A DNA stretch of 59,581 bases, from NCBI GenBank assembly GCA_900544685.1, contig UQWA01000019.1:1-59581 (forward strand). The letters are read 5' to 3'. The notes under the pieces are model-generated. The model made no database searches and was not told the DNA's origin. It saw only the letters and a list, made by a program, of their open reading frames with translations. Below are positions 17,943 through 28,025 of the stretch, piece after piece. The first letter of the stretch is position 1; each line of letters starts with the position of its first letter. A program made the translations under genes and the position numbers. The stretch is from an uncultured Lachnospiraceae bacterium (GTDB taxonomy: Bacteria > Bacillota > Clostridia > Lachnospirales > Lachnospiraceae).

Positions 17943-20900
17943 TCATTTCTTTTCTGTCTTTGGTGGAATCCGGAAAGTACAGTTCCATGTGGTTCTGGAA
18001 AGATTCACATTATAATACGGATCTCCTTTTTCCAGCACTTCTCCCCATCTGCTTCGGAAGTAAGCTACTTCCCTGTTGTACCGTTCCAGCTTCTCCGGTG
18101 TATCTTCCAGTCCTCTGGACTTGGATTCATAATGATATAACTCTGTTTCTGGATTATATACCACCTGCTTTCCAAGCTTCTGGACTTTCATACAAAAGTC
18201 TACATCATTTAAAGCGACCTGAAGGATCTCCTCAAAACCTGCAACTTTTTCAAAACATTCTCTGGACGCCATCATGCAGGCCGCCGTAACTGCACTTAAG
18301 TTTTGCATCGTGCATGCCCGTCCCATATATCCGCTGATATCTCCCGGTTCTTTTACGAATAGGTGTCCGGCAATGTTACTCAATCCCAGGATCACTCCCG
18401 CATGCTGAATGGTTCCATCCGGATAATAAAGCTTTGCTCCCACTACTCCCACATCTGGCTGCTGGCAGACAGAAAGCATCTCTTCCATCCAGTCTTCTGT
18501 TAAGATCTCAGTATCATTATTTAAAAAGATCAGATATTCACCTTCTGACTGTTTTGCCGCAAAATTATTAATGGCAGAATAGTTGAATTCTTTTTCCCAT
18601 GTGATGAGGCGCACTTTCGGATACCGTTCCTGCATCTTTTTATAATAAGCAAACGTCTCCGCACGTTTACTGTTGTTCTCTACTACCAGCACCTCATAGT
18701 TGGAATATGTTGTTTTCTTCGCTATGGATCTCAGACACTGATCCAGATCCCCGATATGATCCTGGTTTGGAATAATTACTGATACCTTCGGATTCCCCTG
18801 CACCTGCCATTTTACCCGATATCTCAGAGGATAGTTTGCCCAGGTCACCTGTACCGGAATCTGCTTTCTTGCAAAATAATCCTGCAGCACCTGTTTTCCT
18901 TTGTCCCATTCCCTTACCAGTTCCTGTCTCTGCACAAAATCTCTTTCCATCGGACAGTTCTGATGATAGAGAAGCTGGCTGATATGTGCCATGCCTCCTG
19001 CCAGTTCCCGACATCTGAGAATCAGGTCATACACGGCTGCCCTTCCATATTCTGGATAAATTCCACCGGCTCTTTCTACCAGTTCTTTTCTGATCCAGAT
19101 GCTGTTTCCGATATAATTACCGCTTTGCAGGGTATACGGGCTGTCATCCGGTTTGAACTGCGGATCAAAATATTCCTCTTTCTGAGGATCCCATTTATCC
19201 GAATCTGAATACACCATCTGTGTATCGGGATGTTCATTCAAGTATTTTACAACCTCATACAACGCTCCCGGCTCCAGGGTATCTCCGGCTTCTGTCAGAA
19301 TTACATAATCCCCAGTGATTCCAGAAAGATTCTGTGCTTCCCTGCCAGTCAACAACTTCCACTTCTTCCAGGTCTGTTTTTCAAGGCTTTCTCTGGTATA
19401 CTCTGCCAGCTTTTCGTTTTCTTTTCCGGTACACATCAGCACTGCAATCTCTGGCTGGCATACAAAGGTTACTTTCTCCTGCTGCGCACGTTCTTCGTCT
19501 GTAAACTGATGTGCCATGCGCCAGGTGTCAAAACGCTGATTTTCCACACGATATGTCTTACCTTCTCCAAACAGTCCCATCTCATGAGGCGCAATGTAGG
19601 AGATTACATCTCTGGCTCCACGCAGCTCCATCAGCTTCTTACCAATCTTACTCTGCTTGATTCGCAGCTTTTCCACCGGAATTGGGAAATGTACATCACT
19701 GATGCCGTCTCTTGCCACCAGTGTAAACTTCCTGTTTTTCTGAGCCTGTTCCGGTAATCGGAACTCCAGGTGAAATCCAGCCTTACTGCTTTTTCCGCTT
19801 AATTTGAACCGGTCTACCACATCTCTCCGGTAAAGATAATCCGTCCGTACCAGCTCCAATTCCCGGTTTTGTTCATCCAGAAGAGCAAAACGAACCTGTT
19901 TATCTGCCTTGCTTACTGCCCATCCGTTCACATGTATGCCGGTCATGGCAATCTCGAAGGTATCTACGAATACTTCAATTCCCTGATTTGCCTCTGCATT
20001 GGTGCGGGCAATCTCCTGACGGTGCGCTTCCTCTGCCTGAAAATTCACGCATCCAGGTGAAATCTCCTCATAGAGATAACGAAGTGGAATATGTCCTCCT
20101 GTGATATATTTCTGGAAGGACTGTTCCATTCTGGTATACTGGGCAATCTCCTGCTCCGTCAACCCTGCCTTCTTATACAACAGTTCTTTGTACAGGGCAC
20201 TTCGCTCCACATTTCCGTAAAGATAATTCTGGATAATACGAAATATCACATAATTCACCGGAATTGGGAAATCAAAGGTCCATTCATAATCCATATGAAT
20301 CCATCCCTCTTCGGTACAGATCGCATTACCCGCTACCATATCGACATCCGTCACCTTGGCACATGTAAGATTTTCCGGAAGAAATACCTCCCCAAATACT
20401 TTCTCAAATTCTTCCGTCACCACGAATTTTTCACAGCTTCCGGCTTTCCTGATTACTTCTATATATTTCATCAAAAGTGCTACTGCTTCTTCCGTCTGTC
20501 CCTCCAGCAGAAAATGATCCATCTGTTCTTCCAGTGTCTGTCCTGTCAGGAAGTCAATCTCTGTTCCCACTTCTGCTTTCCGACATCGATTCATGGTCAT
20601 GCCACTGCCCTTATATGCATCATCCAGTGCTTCCATCCAGTGTTCCAGACGGTCAATATGAGCCTTACCCGCCGGATAGCATGCCGCCTTTCTGACATAA
20701 CGTCTGCCAGATCCATCCATCTGTATATCAGTACGAATGGCAAACTCTGCCGCACGTTCATTGGAATACTTGGAAAAAACAGTACGCTTCACATCTGTAT
20801 CCACGTTCTTCTTCTCCTGCATCACAACCAGATAGGAATTGGAAAATACCGGGAACAGTCCATCTTCAATGATCTGGTCAAAAGCTTTTGACTCATCAAA

Positions 20901-21725
20901 CATCAGGTAACGTTCCTGATCAAAATTACGCAGGTTATCCCACAGTTCCCCTACTTTTGGCAGATGGTCATCAGAATAAACCGTCATCGGAAACCGATAA
21001 TCCGGATAAGGATAATAGAACTGCACCTCTTCTAATCCTGCTGAACAGATAATTTTTTCCAGCTCCGGTCTGGAGAATGTCCGTCTCTGTACATCTTCAC
21101 TGTAGCCTTCCATTCCTCCAAAATACTTTCCTGAATATTCTTCCCTGCATCCTGCAAAGTAACGCAGTCCCAGACGATTCTGGGATGCAATCACAATTTT
21201 TCCGCCCGGTGCCAGAAGTTCTCTGGCGCTCACAAGAAGATCTCGGTAAGGCGTGATACCGCCCATCAGCATTTTTCCAGCCTCAAAAGCACCTATCATA
21301 CATATCCAGTCATATTTTTTTTCAAGATGAGGCACCACATCTTTGTATGCCCCATGAAAGATCTCTATGTTTTCCTTTTCCCTGTTACGCAGTGCATTAA
21401 TCCGGCACTTCTTGGCAGATGGCTCAATACAGGTTACCGATCCGGCCTTTTCTGCCAGGATTCCGGTCAGTGCACCTTCCTGCGATCCAATCTCCAGTAT
21501 CCGGTCCTTTTTCTCAAAAGGAAGCCACTCTACTAAGTTCCATCGAATATGGGAAAGTGAAAACAAAACAGCCCAGTTTTTCTCCTGGGCAATTTTGTGA
21601 TTATATTCAGTTTCCGGGAAATCTGTCACGATCTCCTCCAGTTTCTTTTCTGTCTCAGTCATATCGTAGTCTTCTTCTACCGCATACGCATCCTCGATGA
21701 CTACTTTTCCAATCTCAGTCTTCAT
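17943..21725 (-). CDS. methyltransferase-GT2 fusion protein
   Basis: A very long protein (1260 residues). The N-terminal class I SAM-dependent methyltransferase has RILEIGSQEGALTGILAEK (about 75-95) and FGAFEAGKM-like and LLAPGGKIVIASQN stretches (to about 240). A middle region (about 300-560) includes GSGMTMNRCRKAEVGTEIDF and HMDYEWTF, which look like a remnant kinase-like fold, and then a beta-rich stretch. Two GT2 domains follow: the first is partial (TQMVYSDSDKWDPQ), the second complete (VSVIIPNQDHIGDLDQCL, VVENNSKRAET, IFLNNDTEILTEDWM). A methyltransferase coupled to polymerising transferases could cap and stop chain growth, as known for WbdD-type systems with ABC exporters; this is inference. 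It lies directly upstream of nothing but the exporter genes in the same operon. Confidence 0.85.
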   Translation of the reverse strand: MKTEIGKVVIEDAYAVEEDYDMTETEKKLEEIVTDFPETEYNHKIAQEKNWAVLFSLSHIRWNLVEWLPFEKKDRILEIGSQEGALTGILAEKAGSVTCIEPSAKKCRINALRNREKENIEIFHGAYKDVVPHLEKKYDWICMIGAFEAGKMLMGGITPYRDLLVSARELLAPGGKIVIASQNRLGLRYFAGCREEYSGKYFGGMEGYSEDVQRRTFSRPELEKIICSAGLEEVQFYYPYPDYRFPMTVYSDDHLPKVGELWDNLRNFDQERYLMFDESKAFDQIIEDGLFPVFSNSYLVVMQEKKNVDTDVKRTVFSKYSNERAAEFAIRTDIQMDGSGRRYVRKAACYPAGKAHIDRLEHWMEALDDAYKGSGMTMNRCRKAEVGTEIDFLTGQTLEEQMDHFLLEGQTEEAVALLMKYIEVIRKAGSCEKFVVTEEFEKVFGEVFLPENLTCAKVTDVDMVAGNAICTEEGWIHMDYEWTFDFPIPVNYVIFRIIQNYLYGNVERSALYKELLYKKAGLTEQEIAQYTRMEQSFQKYITGGHIPLRYLYEEISPGCVNFQAEEAHRQEIARTNAEANQGIEVFVDTFEIAMTGIHVNGWAVSKADKQVRFALLDEQNRELELVRTDYLYRRDVVDRFKLSGKSSKAGFHLEFRLPEQAQKNRKFTLVARDGISDVHFPIPVEKLRIKQSKIGKKLMELRGARDVISYIAPHEMGLFGEGKTYRVENQRFDTWRMAHQFTDEERAQQEKVTFVCQPEIAVLMCTGKENEKLAEYTRESLEKQTWKKWKLLTGREAQNLSGITGDYVILTEAGDTLEPGALYEVVKYLNEHPDTQMVYSDSDKWDPQKEEYFDPQFKPDDSPYTLQSGNYIGNSIWIRKELVERAGGIYPEYGRAAVYDLILRCRELAGGMAHISQLLYHQNCPMERDFVQRQELVREWDKGKQVLQDYFARKQIPVQVTWANYPLRYRVKWQVQGNPKVSVIIPNQDHIGDLDQCLRSIAKKTTYSNYEVLVVENNSKRAETFAYYKKMQERYPKVRLITWEKEFNYSAINNFAAKQSEGEYLIFLNNDTEILTEDWMEEMLSVCQQPDVGVVGAKLYYPDGTIQHAGVILGLSNIAGHLFVKEPGDISGYMGRACTMQNLSAVTAACMMASRECFEKVAGFEEILQVALNDVDFCMKVQKLGKQVVYNPETELYHYESKSRGLEDTPEKLERYNREVAYFRSRWGEVLEKGDPYYNVNLSRTTWNCTFRIPPKTEKK

Positions 21726-21729
21726 GCTC

Positions 21730-22983
21730 TCAATCTCCGCAATTCTGTACTGTTATCTGTGAATCCATATCATAAAATCCCACGGTATTTTTATCGGATA
21801 CCACGGAAATACTGCATACATCATACAAGCGGTGATATACATTAAAATCTCCGTTCTCGTATCCGGTACAGCTGATAGACAGCAGATATTCCCCGCCCTG
21901 AAGATTCATGGTCTGGGTAAAACTGACAATCTGGCTGTCTCCCTTCTTCTTCGGCTCAATGGTAACTCTCTCATACATGGTATTGGTTCCGGTGATTTCC
22001 GTGCCTTTCAGATCTTTGATCGTAAAGGTATAGATTGGTGCATTCACATCCTCATGAAATACTACCTTATATTTAATGGTAAATGTGCTCATCTTCTCAA
22101 TGGTATTTCCCGGCACCCCGTTTTCATCTTCAATGGTAAAATCCACGATCTGTGCCTGAGATCCTCCATACTCCAGCACATTGGGATTCTGACTGAAAGG
22201 CCGGTCAAAGATACCTTCCTTTTCCACTCCGGCAGCCTTATTTTTGTCCCCGTCCATTTGTACGAGAACCTTTTTGTACAGATTTATCATCTCTTTCGGT
22301 TTTCCTTCTTTCAGAAGAACTCCCTTATTCAGAAGAATCACTCTGTCACAGTAACGACTGATACTTCCAAGGTCATGGCTGACAAAAACAATGGTTTTTC
22401 CCATCTTCTTGAACTCTTCAAATTTCCTGTAACATTTGGACTGAAAGAACACATCTCCCACCGAAAGTGCCTCATCCACAATCAGAATCTCCGGATCAAT
22501 ATTAATAGCCACTGCAAACGCAAGACGAACAAACATACCACTGGAATATGTCTTCACTGGCTGGTGTACAAAGTCTCCGATATCTGCAAACTGCAGAATA
22601 TCATCCAGTTTCTGATCGATCTCTTCTCTGGAAAATCCAATCATGGTTCCATTCAGATAAATGTTCTCCAGTCCGGTATATTCCATGTTGAATCCGGCTC
22701 CCAGCTCCAGGAGCGCTGAAATCCTTCCATCCACTTTTACTTCGCCTTCTGTGGGATTTACTACACCGGTAATAATCTTCAGTACCGTAGACTTACCGGA
22801 ACCGTTGGTCCCGATAATTCCCACACATTCCCCTTTCTGAATCTGGAAATTCACGTCCCGAAGTGCATAATGTTCCCGCACGTTCACTTTCTTTCCCAGT
22901 GCTTCCTTCAGACGGTCAGAAGGCTTATCATATAACTTGTATCGTTTGCTCAGGTGTTCCACCGAAATGGCCACATCATTCAT
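21730..22983 (-). CDS. wzt: polysaccharide ABC exporter ATPase (Wzt/TagH-type) with C-terminal glycan-binding domain
   Basis: ATP-binding subunit of a glycopolymer exporter, 417 residues from the preferred start. It has Walker A GIIGTNGSGKST, signature TYSSGMFVRLAFA, Walker B ILIVDEALSVGD and H-loop VFVSHD. Beyond residue 250 there is a beta-sandwich-like domain (about 170 residues), as in Wzt proteins that recognise a capped chain end. The ATG at 22983 is chosen because GAGGTAG lies 9 nt before it; a longer frame to 23013 would overlap the permease further. It pairs with the permease at 22997-23806. Confidence 0.93.
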   Translation of the reverse strand: MNDVAISVEHLSKRYKLYDKPSDRLKEALGKKVNVREHYALRDVNFQIQKGECVGIIGTNGSGKSTVLKIITGVVNPTEGEVKVDGRISALLELGAGFNMEYTGLENIYLNGTMIGFSREEIDQKLDDILQFADIGDFVHQPVKTYSSGMFVRLAFAVAINIDPEILIVDEALSVGDVFFQSKCYRKFEEFKKMGKTIVFVSHDLGSISRYCDRVILLNKGVLLKEGKPKEMINLYKKVLVQMDGDKNKAAGVEKEGIFDRPFSQNPNVLEYGGSQAQIVDFTIEDENGVPGNTIEKMSTFTIKYKVVFHEDVNAPIYTFTIKDLKGTEITGTNTMYERVTIEPKKKGDSQIVSFTQTMNLQGGEYLLSISCTGYENGDFNVYHRLYDVCSISVVSDKNTVGFYDMDSQITVQNCGD

Positions 22984-22996
22984 ATCATTTCTACCT

Positions 22997-23806
22997 CTAT
23001 AGTACATCTGCAAAATGTACTTTTAATTTTTTAAATAATCTTGTTCCGAACAGGAACAGTACCACTGTTACTGCCCAGAAGTAAATAGTCTGTCCCGGAT
23101 GTTCCCAGAACCACTGTTTGTCCACCAGCGCATTCCGGTATCCGGATACAATGTAATACATCGGATTCAGTTTCAGTATTCTGGCAATCAGTGCATTCTC
23201 TGAGATCCCCATGTCCACAAAATCCCACATTATCGGGGTCATCCACACTCCGATCTGAAGCAGAATTGTGATCAGATGGGTCAGATCCCGGAAAAATACA
23301 ACTACCGCACTGGTAATATAGGTCATTGACAGAACCAGTGCAAAGGCACAGATACTGTAATATAAAAGCTGTATTACATAGAGATCCGGGAAATTGCCAT
23401 AGCAGCAAAACAGCACTAACGTAAATGCCACAAAAAATACATGCACAAATACTGCTGAAATTACTTTGATCAATGGCAGAATACTGATTTTGAATACAAC
23501 CTTCTTTACAAGATAACTGTATTCTATCAGAGAATTGGTTCCCTGTACCAATGCGTCCTGAAAGAAGAACCATGGCACCAGACCACACACCAGCCACAAA
23601 ACAAATGGCACGGCTTTTGGTGCTCCCTGACGTACCACACCAAAGACAAACCAGTATACCAGTACCGTAACCACCGGCTGAATAAATGCCCAGATGATTC
23701 CCAGATAAGAACCGGCATACTTGGTTTTAAAATCATTCTTCGCCAGGGTCCAGATCAGCTTCCTGTTCTGGTACAGTTCTGATGGAATGGAAAATAACTG
23801 CTTCAT
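22997..23806 (-). CDS. wzm: polysaccharide ABC exporter permease (Wzm/TagG-type)
   Basis: Membrane subunit of the ABC-2 class, 269 residues, with six predicted helices. The N-terminus reads LIWTLAKNDFKTKYAGSYLG, the amphipathic coupling stretch of this family, and the segment LIEYSYLVKKVVFKISILPL is also typical. The final coding part is a short basic tail. Together with the ATPase it would carry the finished lipid-linked polymer across the membrane, so the polymer is probably made fully inside the cell rather than by a Wzy polymerase. Confidence 0.93.
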   Translation of the reverse strand: MKQLFSIPSELYQNRKLIWTLAKNDFKTKYAGSYLGIIWAFIQPVVTVLVYWFVFGVVRQGAPKAVPFVLWLVCGLVPWFFFQDALVQGTNSLIEYSYLVKKVVFKISILPLIKVISAVFVHVFFVAFTLVLFCCYGNFPDLYVIQLLYYSICAFALVLSMTYITSAVVVFFRDLTHLITILLQIGVWMTPIMWDFVDMGISENALIARILKLNPMYYIVSGYRNALVDKQWFWEHPGQTIYFWAVTVVLFLFGTRLFKKLKVHFADVL

Positions 23807-23810
23807 AGAT

Positions 23811-24725
23811 TCACCCCTGAATTTCCTTCAGGTAACGGCTCAGAGCGTCCTGCCAGGTTGGAAGCGGTGTGAATCCGTTCCTTACCAGCTTGCTCTTATC
23901 CAGTCTGCTGTTAAACGGACGTGCTGCTTTGGACATACCATATTCTTCTGTGGTTACCGGAATTACTTTTGTATCATAACCAGCCTGTCTGTAAATCTCA
24001 CAGGTAAAATCATACCAGGAAATATATCCGCCTTCATTGGTTGCATGATAGTAACCGTATTTGTCAGTCTCAATCATATCAATCAGGAGTCTTGCCAGAT
24101 CATAGGTATAAGTAGGGGTACCGATCTGATCCTTTACCACTCGTACTGTGTCATGTGTTTTTCCCACATTCAGCATCGTCTTGATAAAGTTCTTTCCATT
24201 TACACCAAATACCCATGCGATACGGACAATAAAATACTTATCAAGATTGCCGCTGACTGCCAGTTCTCCTTCTAGCTTGGTCTGTCCGTATACATTCATT
24301 GGTTTGTAATCCTTGCAGTCTGGATCCCATGGTGTCTCACCCTGTCCATCAAAAACATAGTCTGTACTGAGGTATACCATCTTGCAGTCCAGTTTCTTAC
24401 ATACCAGAGCAATATTCTCTGTTCCACCGGCATTCACTGCACGTACCTTTGCCACTTTGTCATCATCTTCTGCCATATCCACAGCCGTCCATGCTGCACA
24501 GTGCACTACCACATCCGGATGAATCTCTGTCAGAGTTTTCTCTACGGCTGCCTTATCTGTAATATCCAGAGATACATAAGCCATCTTCGTCACTGCACTG
24601 CCGTCCTGAATTCCGGTATACTCTGCTGCCACATCACTTCCGATGCCTTCATACCCTCTTTTTTCCAGTTCGTTCATTACATCATGTCCAAGCTGTCCTG
24701 CCACACCAGTCACAAATATCTTCAT
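23811..24725 (-). CDS. rfbD: dTDP-4-dehydrorhamnose reductase
   Basis: Last enzyme of dTDP-L-rhamnose synthesis, 304 residues. It has the NAD(P) motif TGVAGQLGHDV, VVVHCAAWTAVDMAEDD, YLSTDYVFDG and the catalytic YGQTKLEGE (Tyr-x3-Lys), all typical of RmlD. The other three Rml genes are not in this window and must lie elsewhere. Four bases separate its stop from the permease start, so expression is tightly linked. It indicates a rhamnose-containing polymer. Confidence 0.94.
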   Translation of the reverse strand: MKIFVTGVAGQLGHDVMNELEKRGYEGIGSDVAAEYTGIQDGSAVTKMAYVSLDITDKAAVEKTLTEIHPDVVVHCAAWTAVDMAEDDDKVAKVRAVNAGGTENIALVCKKLDCKMVYLSTDYVFDGQGETPWDPDCKDYKPMNVYGQTKLEGELAVSGNLDKYFIVRIAWVFGVNGKNFIKTMLNVGKTHDTVRVVKDQIGTPTYTYDLARLLIDMIETDKYGYYHATNEGGYISWYDFTCEIYRQAGYDTKVIPVTTEEYGMSKAARPFNSRLDKSKLVRNGFTPLPTWQDALSRYLKEIQG

Positions 24726-24746
24726 CTTTTTCTCCTGCCTTTCCAG

Positions 24747-25688
24747 TTATTTTTCCTGTCCCTTCATCTCACTGTCAATCTTTCTGGAGATGAGATAACG
24801 CGGTCTTCCCTTTACTTCTTCATAAATCTTGGAAATATAGTATCCGATAATTCCAAGACTGATCATCAATATACTTCCGATCAGTAATAGCAGTAAAATC
24901 ACAGTGGTAAATCCCGCTACAGCATTACCGGTAAAATAATGAACCAATGTCTGTATTCCCAGAATCACTGCCAGAAGAAATACAAACACACCAGCTCCTG
25001 TTACAAACTGCATTGGTGCAGATGAGAAAGATACAATGTTCGTAATTGCATAGCGGATCAGTGATTTGGTGGACCACTTGGATACGCCTTCTTCTCTTTC
25101 TCTTACATCGAATTCAACCGAAGTTGTCTTATATCCAATCCATGCAGACAATGCACGGAAAAACGCATTACGCTCCGGCATCTCCAGAAGTGCATCTACT
25201 GCCTTACGATCCAACAGTTTAAAATCAGAAGCCCTGGACATGTCGATCCCAACGGCTTTGGAAATCAACTTGTAAAACATGCCAGCACTTGCCTTATGTG
25301 CCAGACTTTCTTTTCCGCGGCTGTGCTTTACTCCTTCTACCACTTCATACCCCTGTTCCCAAAGACGGTACATCTCTACTACCGTTTCAGGTGGATGCTG
25401 CAGATCACAGTCCATTACTACGCAGCAGTCTCCCTTGGCGTTTGCCAGACCTGCCAGCATAGCAGATTCTTTTCCGAAATTTCTTGAAAAATGCACCCCT
25501 GCTATATGTGGATTATTTACCGCTGTCCGGTCAATCTCTGACCAGGTCCTGTCTTTGGACCCATCATCCACAAATACAATTTCATACGGTATCTTCTGCT
25601 CTTCCAGAATCCGGCCAATGACAGTACCAGCTTTTTCAATCATCTTCTCTTCATTATACGCCGGAAGAATCACAGACAAAAGTTTCAT
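24747..25688 (-). CDS. DPM1/GtrB-type polyprenyl-phosphate glycosyltransferase
   Basis: A 313-residue GT2 enzyme with two C-terminal transmembrane helices (about 230-255 and 265-290), the layout of GtrB/ArnC/DPM1 proteins that make polyprenyl-phosphate-linked sugars. Motifs are SVILPAYNEEKMIEKA, FVDDGSKDRTW, CDLQHPPE and GVKHSRGKES. The product would be used on the outer face by a GT-C enzyme; the YfhO-family protein at 13625-16348 is the obvious candidate. RBS GGAGA precedes the ATG. Confidence 0.92.
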   Translation of the reverse strand: MKLLSVILPAYNEEKMIEKAGTVIGRILEEQKIPYEIVFVDDGSKDRTWSEIDRTAVNNPHIAGVHFSRNFGKESAMLAGLANAKGDCCVVMDCDLQHPPETVVEMYRLWEQGYEVVEGVKHSRGKESLAHKASAGMFYKLISKAVGIDMSRASDFKLLDRKAVDALLEMPERNAFFRALSAWIGYKTTSVEFDVREREEGVSKWSTKSLIRYAITNIVSFSSAPMQFVTGAGVFVFLLAVILGIQTLVHYFTGNAVAGFTTVILLLLLIGSILMISLGIIGYYISKIYEEVKGRPRYLISRKIDSEMKGQEK

Positions 25689-25711
25689 TTTTTCATAATC
25701 TCCTTTCTGGT

Positions 25712-26968
25712 TTACTCATGTCTCCCCATAACAAGATCCAGAATTCGCTCTGTTGCATGTCCATCGCAGGAACGCATAAACTTATATTTGAAATCTGCTA
25801 CCTGCTGATGGTCAAATCTGGTATTCAGATGCTGTATATAATCCAGCATTTCTTCATTCTCTGTACAGATCGGTCCAGGTGTCATCTCCTCATAATTATA
25901 ATAGAAACCTCTCCAGTCATCATACTCTGCCTTATCATAGGCAAAGAAAATCATCGGCCGTTCAAAAAGAGAATACTCAAATACCAGAGATGAATAGTCT
26001 GAAATACAGATATCTGATACGCACAGCAAATCATCAATTGCCATACTTTCTGTCACATCCATAGCAAATTCCCTGCAGTCTTCCGGGACTTCAGGGCGTA
26101 TACGTACCAACGGATGCTGCTTAATCAGAAGAACATATTCCTCGTTCAGTGCTTCTTTAAACATCCGGATATCCAACCTGTCCGGTGCTTCTCCGTGTGC
26201 CACCCTTCCCCGGAAAGTTGGTGCATAGAGAATTACTTTCTTGCCCTGGCTTTGCGGCATTTGTCTGTGCAGTTTTTCAAAAGCATCTGCAATAAACTTC
26301 TGATCAAAAAATACGTCTGTACGGCTGATTCCGGTAGCCTTCAGCACCTCTGGATGATCCGAGAGGTTCATAGCCTCTTCATAGGCCCATGCCACTTCCG
26401 GACTGCTAAGTGTCACATAAGTATAATTCTTGTAAAACGGATATTTAAGCTGCTGCTCACGGTTCAGTCCGAAAATCAGATCTGCCGTACTGAATCCAAA
26501 CTTCTTGAATGCACCACAACCATGCCAGGTCTGAGTCACAATTGTCTCAGGACGCATTGGTACACAGCTTAATACATTGGATGCCTCATCGGTAAAGATA
26601 TATTTTGCCGTAGCAATATCCTTCACAAATTCCACGCAGTTTTTATCATACTGTCTTCTTTCTACAAACGACAGTCTCAGGAAATGTGTATGCACATCAT
26701 ATGCATCCATTGCTGTAACTGCCTTGTACAATGTCTGAAAGCTGTTGGTCAGTTCTGCCAGTCTTACTTCGAAAAATACTACCTTTTTCTCATCTACCGG
26801 CTTGCGTGCATACTTTCTGTAAACTCCCGGCAGTTTCATCTTCAACATATAGAACCGATGACCTTTGCCTGCCAGTGAACGCATCTGTTTCAGTGGCGGC
26901 TTCCTTTTTGCAAACCGCCATACCTTAATCAAAGGCGTTTTTCTTATTCTATCTTTTAAAGTTCCCAT
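25712..26968 (-). CDS. CDP-glycerol/CDP-ribitol phosphotransferase family protein
   Basis: A 418-residue TagF/TarL-like enzyme that transfers polyol phosphate from a CDP donor to a teichoic acid primer or chain. It has TQTWHGCGAFKKFGFS, SRTDVFF, YAPTFRG, LIKQHPLVRI and the signature SDYSSLVFEYSLFERPMIFFAYD. It is close in pattern to the 390-residue protein at 28747-29919 (same TWHG and SDYSS motifs), so the two probably duplicated. With TarI and TarJ next to it, ribitol phosphate is the likelier substrate. A N-terminal basic region may bind the membrane. Confidence 0.92.
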   Translation of the reverse strand: MGTLKDRIRKTPLIKVWRFAKRKPPLKQMRSLAGKGHRFYMLKMKLPGVYRKYARKPVDEKKVVFFEVRLAELTNSFQTLYKAVTAMDAYDVHTHFLRLSFVERRQYDKNCVEFVKDIATAKYIFTDEASNVLSCVPMRPETIVTQTWHGCGAFKKFGFSTADLIFGLNREQQLKYPFYKNYTYVTLSSPEVAWAYEEAMNLSDHPEVLKATGISRTDVFFDQKFIADAFEKLHRQMPQSQGKKVILYAPTFRGRVAHGEAPDRLDIRMFKEALNEEYVLLIKQHPLVRIRPEVPEDCREFAMDVTESMAIDDLLCVSDICISDYSSLVFEYSLFERPMIFFAYDKAEYDDWRGFYYNYEEMTPGPICTENEEMLDYIQHLNTRFDHQQVADFKYKFMRSCDGHATERILDLVMGRHE

Positions 26969-26999
26969 TCTTTTTGTTTCTCCTTACCCACTGATAGGA

Positions 27000-28025
27000 C
27001 TAACCATTCCAGATCATGACGGTCTTACCAATCAGCTTGTGAATATCTGTTTCAAACGCCTGTGTCATATCTTTAATGGAACGCACTTCAAATGTGGTCC
27101 CCACGATATTTTCCAGATATTCCGGCACATCCGGATTCTGCCGATACAATTCCATAAGTCCTTCAAAATCAGTTCTTCCGCTTCTGCTGCTTCCGAAGAT
27201 ATGAAGTCCTTTTTCCAGAACCATTCTGGTGTTGATAGGTGCCAGATCCTCGGTCACTCCGAGAATACTGATGGTTCCTTCCGGCTGAATATAATCAATA
27301 ATCTGATTAATAGCCGCCGATGATCCATTGCCGCCCACACACTCAAATGCATGATCAATATGCATATCCTGCGGAATCTCAGAAACCAGATATGTCTCAT
27401 CTGCAAAAGAAAAATCACTGAGCTTATTGGCATTCACGCCAAAAATGCAGACTTTTGTATCAGGAAGCATCTTCTTCAGAAGAAGCGATGTAATGTACCC
27501 AAGATTGCCGTCTCCCCATACTCCGATGATATTACGTCTTTCATGGGAAAACCTTTTGAATCTGCTGATGGCATGATAACTTACCGATACAATCTCTGTA
27601 AAAGCAGCTACCACCTTGTCAATTCCCTCTGGCAGCCTTACCAGGCGGTCTGGCAGGAGTGATACATATTCCTGCATGAATCCGTCCTTGCTGCTGCCAC
27701 AGAACCTGGTACTGCGCAGATAATTTTCTGCAATGATCTCATCTTTTTCCACCGGATGATTCGGTATCATAACAACCTCTTCTCCGATCTCATAGTTTCC
27801 GGTTGGATCATATACCACTTTTCCAATTCCTTCATGGATCAATGCCATCGGAAGCTTCGACTGCAGTACAGCCTCAGGACGGTTTCCCTGATAATATCTC
27901 TGGTCTGCATGACAGATGGACAAATGCGTCGGACGTACCAGCACATGTTCCTGATCCAGTGTGATATCCTTAAATACAGCTTCAAACTGCCGTGGTGCCT
28001 TCAACTGGTAAACGGTATTCAGCAT
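27000..28025 (-). CDS. tarJ: ribitol-5-phosphate dehydrogenase (TarJ-type)
   Basis: Zinc-type medium-chain dehydrogenase of 341 residues, which by family reduces ribulose-5-phosphate to ribitol-5-phosphate with NADPH. It contains LSICHADQRYY, ALIHEGIGKVV, a Rossmann segment GVWGDGNLGYITSLLL and EYVSLLPDRLVRLPE. Its ATG lies inside the end of the tarI-type gene (7-bp overlap), the usual TarI/TarJ pairing, which supports the assignment over a generic alcohol dehydrogenase. Confidence 0.9.
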   Translation of the reverse strand: MLNTVYQLKAPRQFEAVFKDITLDQEHVLVRPTHLSICHADQRYYQGNRPEAVLQSKLPMALIHEGIGKVVYDPTGNYEIGEEVVMIPNHPVEKDEIIAENYLRSTRFCGSSKDGFMQEYVSLLPDRLVRLPEGIDKVVAAFTEIVSVSYHAISRFKRFSHERRNIIGVWGDGNLGYITSLLLKKMLPDTKVCIFGVNANKLSDFSFADETYLVSEIPQDMHIDHAFECVGGNGSSAAINQIIDYIQPEGTISILGVTEDLAPINTRMVLEKGLHIFGSSRSGRTDFEGLMELYRQNPDVPEYLENIVGTTFEVRSIKDMTQAFETDIHKLIGKTVMIWNG

